This document shows, piece after piece, positions 20,683 through 28,489 of a stretch of DNA of 64,000 nt. The notes beneath the pieces are model-generated. The model was given only the letters and a program-made list of their open reading frames with translations. It was not told the origin of the DNA and searched no databases. The stretch is from contig NZ_BMVK01000012.1 in NCBI RefSeq assembly GCF_014650675.1, positions 185,166 through 249,165 of the forward strand. Direction: 5' to 3'. Position 1 is the stretch's first letter; each line of letters starts with the position of its first letter. This DNA comes from Streptomyces anulatus (GTDB lineage: Bacteria; Actinomycetota; Actinomycetes; Streptomycetales; Streptomycetaceae). A program made the translations under genes and the position numbers.

Positions 20683-21087
20683 GTGGACGGCAAGCACATG
20701 CAGATCGGCGAGGTCGCCGCACGGACCGAGCTCTCCCTGCGCACCATCCGCCACTACGAGGAGACCGGCCTCGTCGCCCCCTCCGCCCGCTCCCAGGGCG
20801 GCTTCCGCCTCTACACCGAGACCGACGTCGCCCGCCTCATGGTCATCCGGAGGATGAAGCCGCTCGGCTTCACCCTGGACCAGATGCGCGAACTGCTCGA
20901 TGCCACCGACCGGCTCGACGGGGACGACCAGCTCGACGCCGGCGAGCGCGAGGAGCTGCTGGCCCGGGTGCGCGCCTATCAGCAGGCCGCCGCCGAGCAG
21001 GTGGAGAAGCTCCGCGTCCAGCTCGCCCGGGCCGAGGACTTCGAAGCCACTCTCCGCGCCCGCTCGGACGCCGCCGCCACTCCGTAG
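20683..21087 (+). CDS. MerR-family transcriptional regulator
   Basis: GTG 20683 gives 134 residues; ATG 20698 (MQIGEVAARTELS) is an alternative start, and the ribosome site AGAGG fits the first better. The N-terminal winged helix is clear: QIGEVAARTELSLRTIRHYE, GFRLYTETDVARLMVIRRMK, LGFTLDQMRELL. A long coiled helix (residues ~85-125) for dimerisation follows. There is no C-terminal effector domain and no Cys, so it is not a metal or SoxR-type sensor; the ligand is unknown. It probably controls itself and the divergent SulP gene through the dyad at 20571. Confidence 0.85.
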   Translation: MDGKHMQIGEVAARTELSLRTIRHYEETGLVAPSARSQGGFRLYTETDVARLMVIRRMKPLGFTLDQMRELLDATDRLDGDDQLDAGEREELLARVRAYQQAAAEQVEKLRVQLARAEDFEATLRARSDAAATP

Positions 21088-21162
21088 CAGGAGACGGACC
21101 GTTGCCATGTCTGCCGCTTTGAGCAGATCATCGAGTTCCGCGAAGAGGACAGGTACCGGCTG

Positions 21163-22392
21163 ATGCACCCGACAGAGCTCACAGAGGCCCGCATCGAGGA
21201 TGCGGGCAACCTCTTGGTCGCGCCTTCGGCGTTGCACGACCATGAGGCCGTCGAGGACTTCTTCGGTTCCGTCATCACGCCTGAGGATCTTGCTTCCGGC
21301 CCGCCCGGCCCCGTACGGGGGACTGTCTATCTGTGCGGCGACATATCCGCGATCGACCGCCGTCAACTGCTCTCCGCGGCGCGGGTGTTCGTTGTCAGTG
21401 AGCTGTCGCACGGCTATCACGGGGACATCGGCGAACCGTGGACCCTCATCGGCCTCGGACGCGTGCCCGTCCGCGTACACGGTGTCGGCGTGTACTACCG
21501 CCGCTTCTTCGGACCCGACGCCGATCACTTCGAAGGGATCCGCGCGGAGCACGCGTTCCAGTCCCTGACGGAGTCCGACAAGCCAGGAACGGCGCATCGC
21601 AGCGGAATCTATCTGACGCCCGTCACCCAGGACGGTGACGAACTGCGCTTCCGTCTGCTTCGGTGCTCCACGAACCTCTCGGGGCCGACCGAGAACTTCC
21701 GCCCGACCGACACGCACATCGTCGAGGCACTGAACCGCGAGGCCGCCACCGTCTTCCGGGACCGGGCGCCGCTGAATCACGTCCTCGCCCAGATCTACCA
21801 CAACACCCTTGCCACGGCAGAGCGCAAGCAGTCCAAGGCCAAGATCTCGGCCCATGCCGACAAGACCAAGGACATGCCCGTCAACGGCATCATGGCCTTC
21901 TGCACGTTCTACGACGGGCTCGACCGTCTGCGCCCCCTGGCCGATGACGCCTTCGACTACGGCGTGAAGGGCTCCAGCGGGCTGACCAGTCTCCGTTTCC
22001 GCCTCAAGGATCCGACCGAAGAACACGACGGGGTCGCGCTCCCCCCGCAGTTCGGCGTGACCCTCTATCCCGGCTCCGTGTTCTTCATGCCGCTGTCCAC
22101 CAACCGCCTGTACACCCACGAGATCCGGCCCTCGACGCTGGACGCCGCACTGCTCCCGACCCGCCTCGGGTACGTGGTGCGCTGTTCGAGCACCGAAGCC
22201 GTGCACAAGAACGGCCAGACGTTCCTCGACAGGGCCGGGGACCTGGTGAGGCTGGAGCCCCCCACAGCGGCCGGCATGGACGATCTGCGCAACCTGTACG
22301 CCGAGGAGAACAGAACCTCGTCCTTCATCGACTACGGCGACAGGTTTCTCTTCAGCATGAACACGGGAGACTACGTTGCCCCGCGCGTCTAG
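21163..22392 (+). CDS. Putative 2-oxoglutarate/Fe(II)-dependent dioxygenase, larger paralogue
   Basis: A 409-residue protein not recognised by name. The core fits an AlkB-like 2OG/Fe(II) oxygenase: an HxD in KISAHADKTKDM (His231, Asp233), a strand LYPGSVFFMP, a distal metal His in NRLYTHEIRPS (His319) and an Arg in LGYVVRCSS (Arg340) suited to bind 2-oxoglutarate. The downstream protein has the same order and the same 21-residue spacing from distal His to Arg, plus the shared element SGPxxxFRP, so the two are paralogues. About 130 extra residues precede the core. ATG 21163 is the first canonical start, although the frame is open and coding-like back to the MerR stop at 21087. The substrate is unknown. 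Confidence 0.6.
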   Translation: MHPTELTEARIEDAGNLLVAPSALHDHEAVEDFFGSVITPEDLASGPPGPVRGTVYLCGDISAIDRRQLLSAARVFVVSELSHGYHGDIGEPWTLIGLGRVPVRVHGVGVYYRRFFGPDADHFEGIRAEHAFQSLTESDKPGTAHRSGIYLTPVTQDGDELRFRLLRCSTNLSGPTENFRPTDTHIVEALNREAATVFRDRAPLNHVLAQIYHNTLATAERKQSKAKISAHADKTKDMPVNGIMAFCTFYDGLDRLRPLADDAFDYGVKGSSGLTSLRFRLKDPTEEHDGVALPPQFGVTLYPGSVFFMPLSTNRLYTHEIRPSTLDAALLPTRLGYVVRCSSTEAVHKNGQTFLDRAGDLVRLEPPTAAGMDDLRNLYAEENRTSSFIDYGDRFLFSMNTGDYVAPRV

Positions 22393-23167
22393 GACCTTGG
22401 ACGAGATCCTCACGTTCACCGTGCCGACCGAGGCCGATCTCTACGCGGAACTGTCCACGTCGGCGCACCTGGAAGTCCTGGGAAAGGGCCGGCGGGGCGC
22501 CGTGCTCACCCGGCCGGACGAGACGAACGGCGTGCCGCTCGTCCGCACGACCACGCAGTACAGCGGCCCGGCCCAGCACTTCAGGCCCGTGCACGAGCAA
22601 CTGGCGCGGCGCATCCAGGAACACGCGGCGTTCCCGGCCGGCTTCAACAACGCTCTCATCGAGAGCTACACGAACGCCTACACGAAAATGGGCAGTCATT
22701 CCGACCAGGCTCTCGATCTGGCCGACGATTCGTTCATCGCCGTCTTCTCCTGCTATCAGCATCCCGAAGCGGGCCGGCCGAGGAAGCTGATGGTCGAATC
22801 GAAGGACTCCGGTGACGAGAAGGCCGAGATCCCGTTGGCCCACAACGGTGTCGTCGCGTTCTCCGTCGACGCGAACAGACGGCTGAGGCACAGGATCGTG
22901 CTGGAGAATCCCTCCGGGGCGGCTGACAACGTTTGGCTGGGCGTAACGTTTCGTACCTCGAAGACCTTCGTCCGGTTTCGCGACGGACAGGCACACCTCC
23001 CGCAAGGTGCGCGCCTGATGTCGGCCGACGAGGAGCAGAGGAGCGAGTTCTACCGGCTGCGACGCCGTGAGAACAAGGAGACGGACTTCGTCTACCCCCT
23101 GCTGACGTACACCGTCAGCGACAGCGATCTGGTGCCGCCCGTCCGATACCCCGGCCGTGACCTCTAG
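22376..23167 (+). CDS. Putative 2-oxoglutarate/Fe(II)-dependent dioxygenase, smaller paralogue
   Basis: TTG 22376, preceded by GGGAG, gives 263 residues and overlaps the upstream gene by 17 bases, so translation is probably coupled. The core motif order is YTKMGSHSDQAL (His108, Asp110), HNGVVAFSVD, LRHRIVL (His172) and WLGVTFRTSK (Arg193), the pattern of a 2OG/Fe(II) double-stranded beta-helix oxygenase. QYSGPAQHFRP near residue 61 matches NLSGPTENFRP of the neighbour. It ends 4 bases inside the converging thioesterase gene. A joint or heteromeric function with the larger paralogue is likely from the overlap; the substrate is unknown. Confidence 0.6.
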   Translation: MPRASRTLDEILTFTVPTEADLYAELSTSAHLEVLGKGRRGAVLTRPDETNGVPLVRTTTQYSGPAQHFRPVHEQLARRIQEHAAFPAGFNNALIESYTNAYTKMGSHSDQALDLADDSFIAVFSCYQHPEAGRPRKLMVESKDSGDEKAEIPLAHNGVVAFSVDANRRLRHRIVLENPSGAADNVWLGVTFRTSKTFVRFRDGQAHLPQGARLMSADEEQRSEFYRLRRRENKETDFVYPLLTYTVSDSDLVPPVRYPGRDL

Positions 23168-23607
23168 AGGATCATGCAGGTCGTGGTGGCGTGGGCGATG
23201 AGCTTGCCCTGCTCGTCGAGCACCTTGCCCTCGGCTGTCGCGACGCGGCGGCCGGCGTGGATGACCGTTCCCTCGGCGGTGAGTTTCTGCCCGTCGGTCC
23301 GGGCGGTGCGGATGTAGTTGACCTTGAGTTCGAGGGTGGTGTAGCCGGCGCCGGCGGGGAGCGTGGTGTGGACGGCGCAGCCCATGACGGAGTCGAGGAG
23401 GGTGGCGGCGATGCCGCCGTGGACGGTGCCCAGGGGGTTGGCGAAGTCGGGGCGGGTGTCGAGGGAGATGACGATACGGCCGTGGTCGACCTCGTCGAAG
23501 CGCATGCCGAGCAGGCGGCCGATGGAGGGTATGTCGGCGGGGAGTTCGGTCTGCACCCAGCGCATCAGTTCCAGGCCGGTCATGGTCGTGGGGTCGGCAG
23601 TGGTCAT
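23164..23607 (-). CDS. PaaI-like hotdog-fold acyl-CoA thioesterase
   Basis: A 147-residue hotdog protein with the PaaI-type element NPLGTVHGGIAATLLDSVMG, in which the HGG loop and the Asp on the following helix bind and hydrolyse acyl-CoA thioesters. The strand KVNYIRTAR and the terminal AHATTTCMIL complete the fold. It is the last gene of a minus-strand set TetR, crotonase, thioesterase with gaps of 37-39 bases. Together with the crotonase it suggests handling of a CoA-bound carboxylic acid. Confidence 0.85.
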   Translation of the reverse strand: MTTADPTTMTGLELMRWVQTELPADIPSIGRLLGMRFDEVDHGRIVISLDTRPDFANPLGTVHGGIAATLLDSVMGCAVHTTLPAGAGYTTLELKVNYIRTARTDGQKLTAEGTVIHAGRRVATAEGKVLDEQGKLIAHATTTCMIL

Positions 23608-23646
23608 CGTCGTTCTCCTCGGGTGGTGCGGTCGTTGCGGTACGGG

Positions 23647-24318
23647 TCAGCCGAGCGGTGCCGTGGTGTCGCGCAGGGTGGCCAGGGCCGGGGCGTACAT
23701 TCGGGCCTTGATGGTGCCGAGGGTGTCGCCCGCCTTGTCCACCAGCGCCTGGGCGGTCTCGAAGGCGGTGGAGCGCACGGCGTGCTCGTCGACCGCCCGG
23801 TCGACGATGCCGGCGGCCGCTGCGTCGGCACCGCCGTAGCGGCGGGCGGTGAGCATGGCTTCGTGCGCGGTCCGCGGGGCCAGCCGCGACTGGATGAGGG
23901 CGGACATGCCGGGCGTGAAGGGGATGTTGATGTCCGCTTCGGGAAGGCACCAGTAGCCGCGGTCGGCGCGCATGACACGGACATCGTGGGCGAGGGAGAA
24001 CATCGCACCGGCGGCGAAGGTGTGTCCTTGCAGCGCGGCCACCGTGATGACCGGCAGCGACAGCATCCGCGCGAGCAGCTCATGGACCGAGACGACGTAG
24101 TGCTGGTGCTGGTCGGCGTGGGCGAACAGCCAGTCCAGGTCCAGTCCGTTGGAGTAGAACTTGCCGGTGGCGGTGGTGACCAGGGCGCGGGGGCCGTCGG
24201 CCTTCTCCACGTCGTCGAGCGCGGCATCGACCGCGGCGAGCCAGTCGGGGTGGAAGCGGTTCTCTCCGTCTCCGAGGTCGAGGGTGAAGACGTTGTCCGT
24301 ACGGTCGAGCGTGGGCAT
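23647..24318 (-). CDS. Enoyl-CoA hydratase/isomerase family protein
   Basis: ATG 24318, preceded by AAGGAG, gives 223 residues, short for crotonases but normal for the delta3,delta2-enoyl-CoA isomerase-like branch. The oxyanion-hole segments ATGKFYSNGLDLDW and LQGHTFAAGAMFSLAHDVR are present. A Glu in CLPEADINIPFTPGM occupies the position of an active-site acid. It probably isomerises or hydrates an enoyl-CoA in beta-oxidation. It lies 37 bases downstream of the TetR gene and 39 bases upstream of the thioesterase on the same strand, which suggests one TetR-controlled operon. Confidence 0.85.
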   Translation of the reverse strand: MPTLDRTDNVFTLDLGDGENRFHPDWLAAVDAALDDVEKADGPRALVTTATGKFYSNGLDLDWLFAHADQHQHYVVSVHELLARMLSLPVITVAALQGHTFAAGAMFSLAHDVRVMRADRGYWCLPEADINIPFTPGMSALIQSRLAPRTAHEAMLTARRYGGADAAAAGIVDRAVDEHAVRSTAFETAQALVDKAGDTLGTIKARMYAPALATLRDTTAPLG

Positions 24319-24355
24319 GGCGACTCCTTCGAACGGGGCTGACCAGGTCAAGTGG

Positions 24356-24967
24356 CTACGGACGGGGCTCGGGGCGGGTGCCGGTGGCCTCGCGCAGGGC
24401 ATGGAGGAGCAGGCCGTGGATCTCGGCGGCGGCTGCCTCGATCGGGGCGGTGCTCCGCTCGGCACGGGACATGATCACCGCGCCTTCGACCGAGGCGATG
24501 ATGAAGGTGCCCAGGCGGCGGCTGCGCTCCTCGGTCAAGCCGTGCCGGAGAAGCAGCGCCGCGAGACCCTCCCGCCAGCGGTTGAAGACGGCGGCGGCGG
24601 ACCGGGCGAGCTGGGGCGCGTCGTCATTGGTCTCGACGGCCACGGCCACGATCGGGCAGCCGGCGCGGAAGTCGCTCTCCACGAGCCGGTCGCGCCACAG
24701 CGCGAAGAACGCGTCGATGGCTTCCAGCGGGTCCTCGGCCTGCGTCGCGGCGTCGATCAGGCCCGCGATGAAGTCCCCTGCCAGCGCCACCGCCTCATCG
24801 ATGAGCTGCGCCCTCCCGCCCGGGAAGTGGTGGTAGACCGAGCCGCGAGGAGCTCCGCTGTGTGCCAGCACCCGGTCGATGCTGGTCGCGCTCGCCCCGT
24901 GCTCACGCAGCAGAGCCGCCGCACTCAGAACCATCCGATCCCGGCTGTCACTCCTGCGCGGACTCAC
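24356..24967 (-). CDS. TetR-family transcriptional regulator
   Basis: GTG 24967 with an AGAGGTGG ribosome site gives 203 residues. The N-terminal helix-turn-helix is SAAALLREHGASATSIDRVLAHSGAPRGSVYHHF (residues ~13-46, split as ATSIDRVLAHSG and APRGSVYHHF). The all-helical ligand domain contains WRDRLVESDFRAGCPIVAVA, typical of the YxaF/LmrA-like branch. The frame remains open far upstream, but those residues look non-coding. It heads the operon with the crotonase and thioesterase genes and probably represses it. A dyad at 25027 upstream is a candidate operator. Confidence 0.85.
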   Translation of the reverse strand: MSPRRSDSRDRMVLSAAALLREHGASATSIDRVLAHSGAPRGSVYHHFPGGRAQLIDEAVALAGDFIAGLIDAATQAEDPLEAIDAFFALWRDRLVESDFRAGCPIVAVAVETNDDAPQLARSAAAVFNRWREGLAALLLRHGLTEERSRRLGTFIIASVEGAVIMSRAERSTAPIEAAAAEIHGLLLHALREATGTRPEPRP

Positions 24968-25026
24968 CCGCCCACCACCTCTCCGACGACCGGACGGCCC
25001 GGCACTCGGGCTACCTCTCGGTAACT

Positions 25027-25042
25027 TATGGTGTATGCCATA
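25027..25042. promoter_or_regulatory. Candidate TetR operator/promoter dyad
   Basis: TATGG and CCATA flank a 6-base spacer (TATGGTGTATGCCATA), an unusually AT-rich patch 60 bases upstream of the TetR start. It could be the operator and also supply a -10 element for the minus-strand operon. Confidence 0.4.
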
Positions 25043-25107
25043 GAACATGCAAGAGGGGCGGCGGAATGCGGGTGCACCGGCCCGGCTCGACCTCCCCGCT
25101 CCTCCTC

Positions 25108-26841
25108 CTACCGGGTGCCGATCCGGCGCAGGGCGAGGAGTGTCGCGTCGTCGGTGCGGTGCGGGCCGTCCAGGCGGGCCACGAGCCGTTCGACGTAGTT
25201 CTGGAGCCCGGCGTGGCCGGCGTCCGGTCCGGCTTCGGCGCAGCAGTGCTCCGCCGCTTCGAGGAAGCGGCCCATGTCCTGGTCCGGGTCGGTCGGACGG
25301 CGTTCGATCAGGCCGTCGGAGTACATCAGGACGATGTCGTCGACCTCCAATGGCGTCTCGGCGGCGGTGTAGGTCACGTCGGGCAGGACGCCCAGCGAGA
25401 TCCCGGGTCCGCCGTCGGGAGCCGGGAGTTGAGTGGCGCGGCCGCCGCGTACGAGGACCGGGCGCGGATGCCCGGCGCAGGTCCAGCGGAGCAGGGAGCG
25501 CTCGGGGTGGTAGCGGGCGATGACGGCGGTGGCGGTGGACTCGTCGCCGTCGGCGCACGCCACTTCGTTGAGCCACTGCGTCAGCCGCTCGACGGGTTCC
25601 TCGGTGTAGGCGAGACCGGCGAGCGCGTACCTCAGTTTGGCCATCAGGGTCGCCGCTTCCAGACCGTGTCCACGGGCGTCGCCCAGCGCGATCAGGAGGC
25701 GGCCGTCGGGCAGTTCGCGGGCCTTGTACCAGTCGCCGCCGACTCCGGCCTCGCGGGCGTCGGGGCGGTAGACGGCCGCCGCTTCGAGGCCGAAGGCGTC
25801 CAACTCGTCCTGGAAGTGGGGCAGGACCGCCTCACGCAGGACGTCGGCGATTTCCGCGACGGCCTCGACACGCTCGTGTTCACGGCGCGCCTCGCTCGCG
25901 GAGTGCTGTGCCGCCTCCCGTCTCCGCCGGTCCGATGTGACGTCGATGAAGACGGCCCGCACGGCCCACACCAGGCCGCCGGGAGCGATGCGCACGGGCT
26001 CCGCGACCATCCGGAACGTGCGCTCGCTGTTGCTGCTGAGGCGCAGTTCGCACTCGGCGGTGTACTTGCGCAGGATGACGTCGTACAGCGTCTGATACAG
26101 AGTGGGCAAGCTGTCCGGCGTGGCCGCGGTGGCCAGGTCGAGAAGAGCGGGCACCGCGATGTCGTCGGCCAGGCCCAGCACCTGACGGAAGCCTCGGGAG
26201 GGCTCGACACCGTGGTCGCCGAGGTTCCACTCCGCCCAGCATGTGCGCACCAGGCGTTGCGCGGCACTGGCCATGTGGAGGCGGTCGCCGCGTTCCCAGG
26301 TGAGCAGGACGTGGTCTCCGCACGGTGCGACGCGGACCTCGTCGTTGATCCGCACCGGCCCTGACCGGGTGTTCATCACCCACTGCACCATTTCGGGCCC
26401 CTGCGGCGTGCGCAGGCGAAACGCGTCGGCCAGCATGCGGGAGACCGCCGTACCGGCCAGGGAGGGGAAGCGCTCGAACAGCGGCACCGGCCCGGCCCAC
26501 GGGGGGACGGAGCCCGGGGGGAACCGGGAGGCCGCGTAGGCACGGGCCGAGGCGTTCTGGGCCACGTAGAAGGCGTCCCGGAGTTCGCCGTGCTCGCCGA
26601 GAACGGGGGCCAGGAGCAGAGCCGCCACCGGGAGGGCGTCGAGCACCTCCTGGCCGGAGGGTGGGAGTGACGGAGCCACGGGTGGCGGGGGCGAGGGCGT
26701 GGTGGCGGCGGAAGAGCCGGCCCGGGAGAACTCGGAGTAGGCCGTGATCCTTCGCCGCTGGGACTCCAACAGGGCCTGGATCGCCCGCAGTTTCAGACGG
26801 AACCGTACGCCGCCCGCCGAAGGGGGATCGTCCATGGGCAT
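25108..26841 (-). CDS. SpoIIE-type PP2C phosphatase with N-terminal PAS-like regions
   Basis: ATG 26841 gives 577 residues. The C-terminal third is a PP2C/SpoIIE domain with AGVGGDWYKARELPDG, LGDARGHGLEAA, VLMYSDGLIERR and the final HRTDDATLLALR, which supply the metal-binding acidic residues. The middle region (around residues 200-310, with LSSNSERTFRMVAEPVRI and AVFIDVTSDRRRRE) resembles a PAS domain, and a further sensor-like segment precedes it. In Streptomyces such proteins usually dephosphorylate anti-sigma-factor antagonists; no such gene is adjacent. A remnant of another gene lies directly upstream. Confidence 0.85.
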   Translation of the reverse strand: MPMDDPPSAGGVRFRLKLRAIQALLESQRRRITAYSEFSRAGSSAATTPSPPPPVAPSLPPSGQEVLDALPVAALLLAPVLGEHGELRDAFYVAQNASARAYAASRFPPGSVPPWAGPVPLFERFPSLAGTAVSRMLADAFRLRTPQGPEMVQWVMNTRSGPVRINDEVRVAPCGDHVLLTWERGDRLHMASAAQRLVRTCWAEWNLGDHGVEPSRGFRQVLGLADDIAVPALLDLATAATPDSLPTLYQTLYDVILRKYTAECELRLSSNSERTFRMVAEPVRIAPGGLVWAVRAVFIDVTSDRRRREAAQHSASEARREHERVEAVAEIADVLREAVLPHFQDELDAFGLEAAAVYRPDAREAGVGGDWYKARELPDGRLLIALGDARGHGLEAATLMAKLRYALAGLAYTEEPVERLTQWLNEVACADGDESTATAVIARYHPERSLLRWTCAGHPRPVLVRGGRATQLPAPDGGPGISLGVLPDVTYTAAETPLEVDDIVLMYSDGLIERRPTDPDQDMGRFLEAAEHCCAEAGPDAGHAGLQNYVERLVARLDGPHRTDDATLLALRRIGTR

Positions 26842-26859
26842 AGCGGGCCTCTCGGTGTG

Positions 26860-27320
26860 GTCGCCCGGGCCGTGGCCGCACCGGGGAACGGGTACGGCGA
26901 GCGGTGCGGAAGCACGATGGAGGCAGGCCGCCGGCAGGACGACGCGGTCGGTCGCCCGCAGGGAGGCACCGAACGGGATGCCGTAGCCGACCCGCCGCCT
27001 CTGCGCCGATCCGGCGAGCGGGCCGTACCGCGCACCCGCGCATGCGCCGTACGCCCAGGGGCTGGCGTTGTCGAGCGACCGGGCCCACCGGGCGGGCACC
27101 TCACACGGGAACAGGCCCTCCACCGGCCGGCGGCCGGCCTGGGCCGGAGCCGGAGCGTCCTTCCCGTCCTGGACGGAGGCCGCCGACCGCCGGGAAGCGA
27201 ACACTCCTCGCCGCCTGCCCGCCGGTAGCGCAGGTGCAGCAACGCGTCCATCGCGAGCATGCCGGCCGCGCCCGCGAGCATTCCACGGGCCACGGCACCC
27301 AGCGGTGTTGTCCTGGCCAT
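26860..27320 (-). pseudogene. Frameshifted and truncated membrane-protein gene remnant (DUF1440-like)
   Basis: From ATG 27320 one frame reads MARTTPLGAVARGMLAGAAG and on to LLHLRYRRAGGEE. From about 27210 the similarity to a coherent protein continues one frame over: KDAPAPAQAGRRPVEGLF, ARSLDNASPWAYGACAG, ARYGPLAGSAQRRRVGYG and RVVLPAACLHRAS. The family resemblance (small actinobacterial multi-span membrane proteins of DUF1440 type) is recognised from these motifs. The C terminus is missing, cut off near the SpoIIE gene start. It accounts for most of the gap 26842-27489; the remaining ~170 bases before the SDR stop hold nothing recognised. Confidence 0.5.
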
Positions 27321-27489
27321 AATCCGACCATACCCACAGTTGCGTATCCCGCACTTACAGTGACGGGCGAGCGGTGGTCCTGGCATGTCGTCGTCATGGC
27401 CCACGACTGTGGGACCGACGGAGGCATCAGGTCGCCCGCCGCCGGGACCGGGTGTCGGCCCTGCCCCGGGGCGGTGGAGCCGCCCGTGG

Positions 27490-28230
27490 TCACATCCCGC
27501 CGGCGATCCTCATCACCGTGCCGGTGGCGTAGGAGGCGTCGTCCGAGAGCAGCCAGGCGACCGCTCCGGCGATCTCCTCGGGCCTGCCGGCGCGGCCCAT
27601 GGGGGTGATCGCCGCCACCTTGGCGGGCCGCTGCGGGTCGGCGTGGAACTCGGTCCAGATCGTGCCGGGGGCGACGCAGTTGACCCGGATGCCGTCGGCC
27701 GCCACCTCCTTGGACAGCCCGACCGTCATCGCGTCCACGGCGGCCTTCGCCGCCGCGTAGTGGACGTAGGTGCCGGGGCTGCCGAGAGTCGCGGCGGCGG
27801 ACGAGATGTTCACGATCGCCCCGCCCGCCGTCATGTCGCCGATGGCCCGGCGGGCGCACAGCAGGTAGCCCAGGACGTTGACCTCCAGGGCCTGCCGCAT
27901 CCCGTCCGGGTCAGCACCGGCCAGTGGTCCGACCGGCCCGCTCACCCCGGCGTTGTTCACCAGTCCGGTGACCGGACCCACCTGCGCGGCGGCGGTGTCG
28001 AACAGCCGGTCCACGTCCGCCGCGTCGGCGGTGTCGACCGCGATCGTGACGGCCGCCCGGCCCAGCGCGCGCACCCCTTCGGCCACGCCCTCGGCCGCCT
28101 CGGCGTCGGACCGGTAGCCGATGGCGACGTCGTGTCCCTCGGCCGCCAGTCGCAGGCAGATCGCCGCGCCGATGCCCCGGCTGCCGCCGGTGATCACAGT
28201 CACCCGCTGCCGCTCTCCCTGTTCCGCCAT
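27490..28230 (-). CDS. Short-chain dehydrogenase/reductase
   Basis: ATG 28230 gives 246 residues, the classical SDR length. The cofactor loop TGGSRGIGAA lies at the N terminus, followed by LVNNAGVSG, a catalytic Ser in NISSAAAT and the YxxxK motif YAAAK. The family C-terminal GRAGRPEEIAGAVAWLLSDD is intact. It is FabG-like and probably NADP(H)-dependent, but the substrate is unknown. It is transcribed away from the gene at 28490, and the 260 bases between them show no clear operator. Confidence 0.9.
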   Translation of the reverse strand: MAEQGERQRVTVITGGSRGIGAAICLRLAAEGHDVAIGYRSDAEAAEGVAEGVRALGRAAVTIAVDTADAADVDRLFDTAAAQVGPVTGLVNNAGVSGPVGPLAGADPDGMRQALEVNVLGYLLCARRAIGDMTAGGAIVNISSAAATLGSPGTYVHYAAAKAAVDAMTVGLSKEVAADGIRVNCVAPGTIWTEFHADPQRPAKVAAITPMGRAGRPEEIAGAVAWLLSDDASYATGTVMRIAGGM

Positions 28231-28489
28231 GACCGGTCCTCCGAGCTGGGCATATGAATGATCGACTCGGTCAGCCACACTACCCGGACGGCCTCCGCGG
28301 CGATCCCTGCCCTCAAGGCCCGCTGCACGGCGTTCACGCAGGTGAGCGCGGGTTCCACGGCCGAGGGCCCGTCGGCCCCGCAGCCGTGGAACCCGAGGGA
28401 AATGCGTTTCGGTCACCAGAGGTCCGCTGAGTATTCTCCGGTCCTGCCCGCTTGCGCGCCCAGCCGCCGTCCCCCTCAACGGAGAACGC

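Noticed and set aside
21107..21163. 18-codon frame MSAALSRSSSSAKRTGTG ending at the dioxygenase start, as a leader peptide
   Set aside because: Its codon third positions are poor in GC compared with the competing frame over the same bases, and its ribosome site is 13 bases away.
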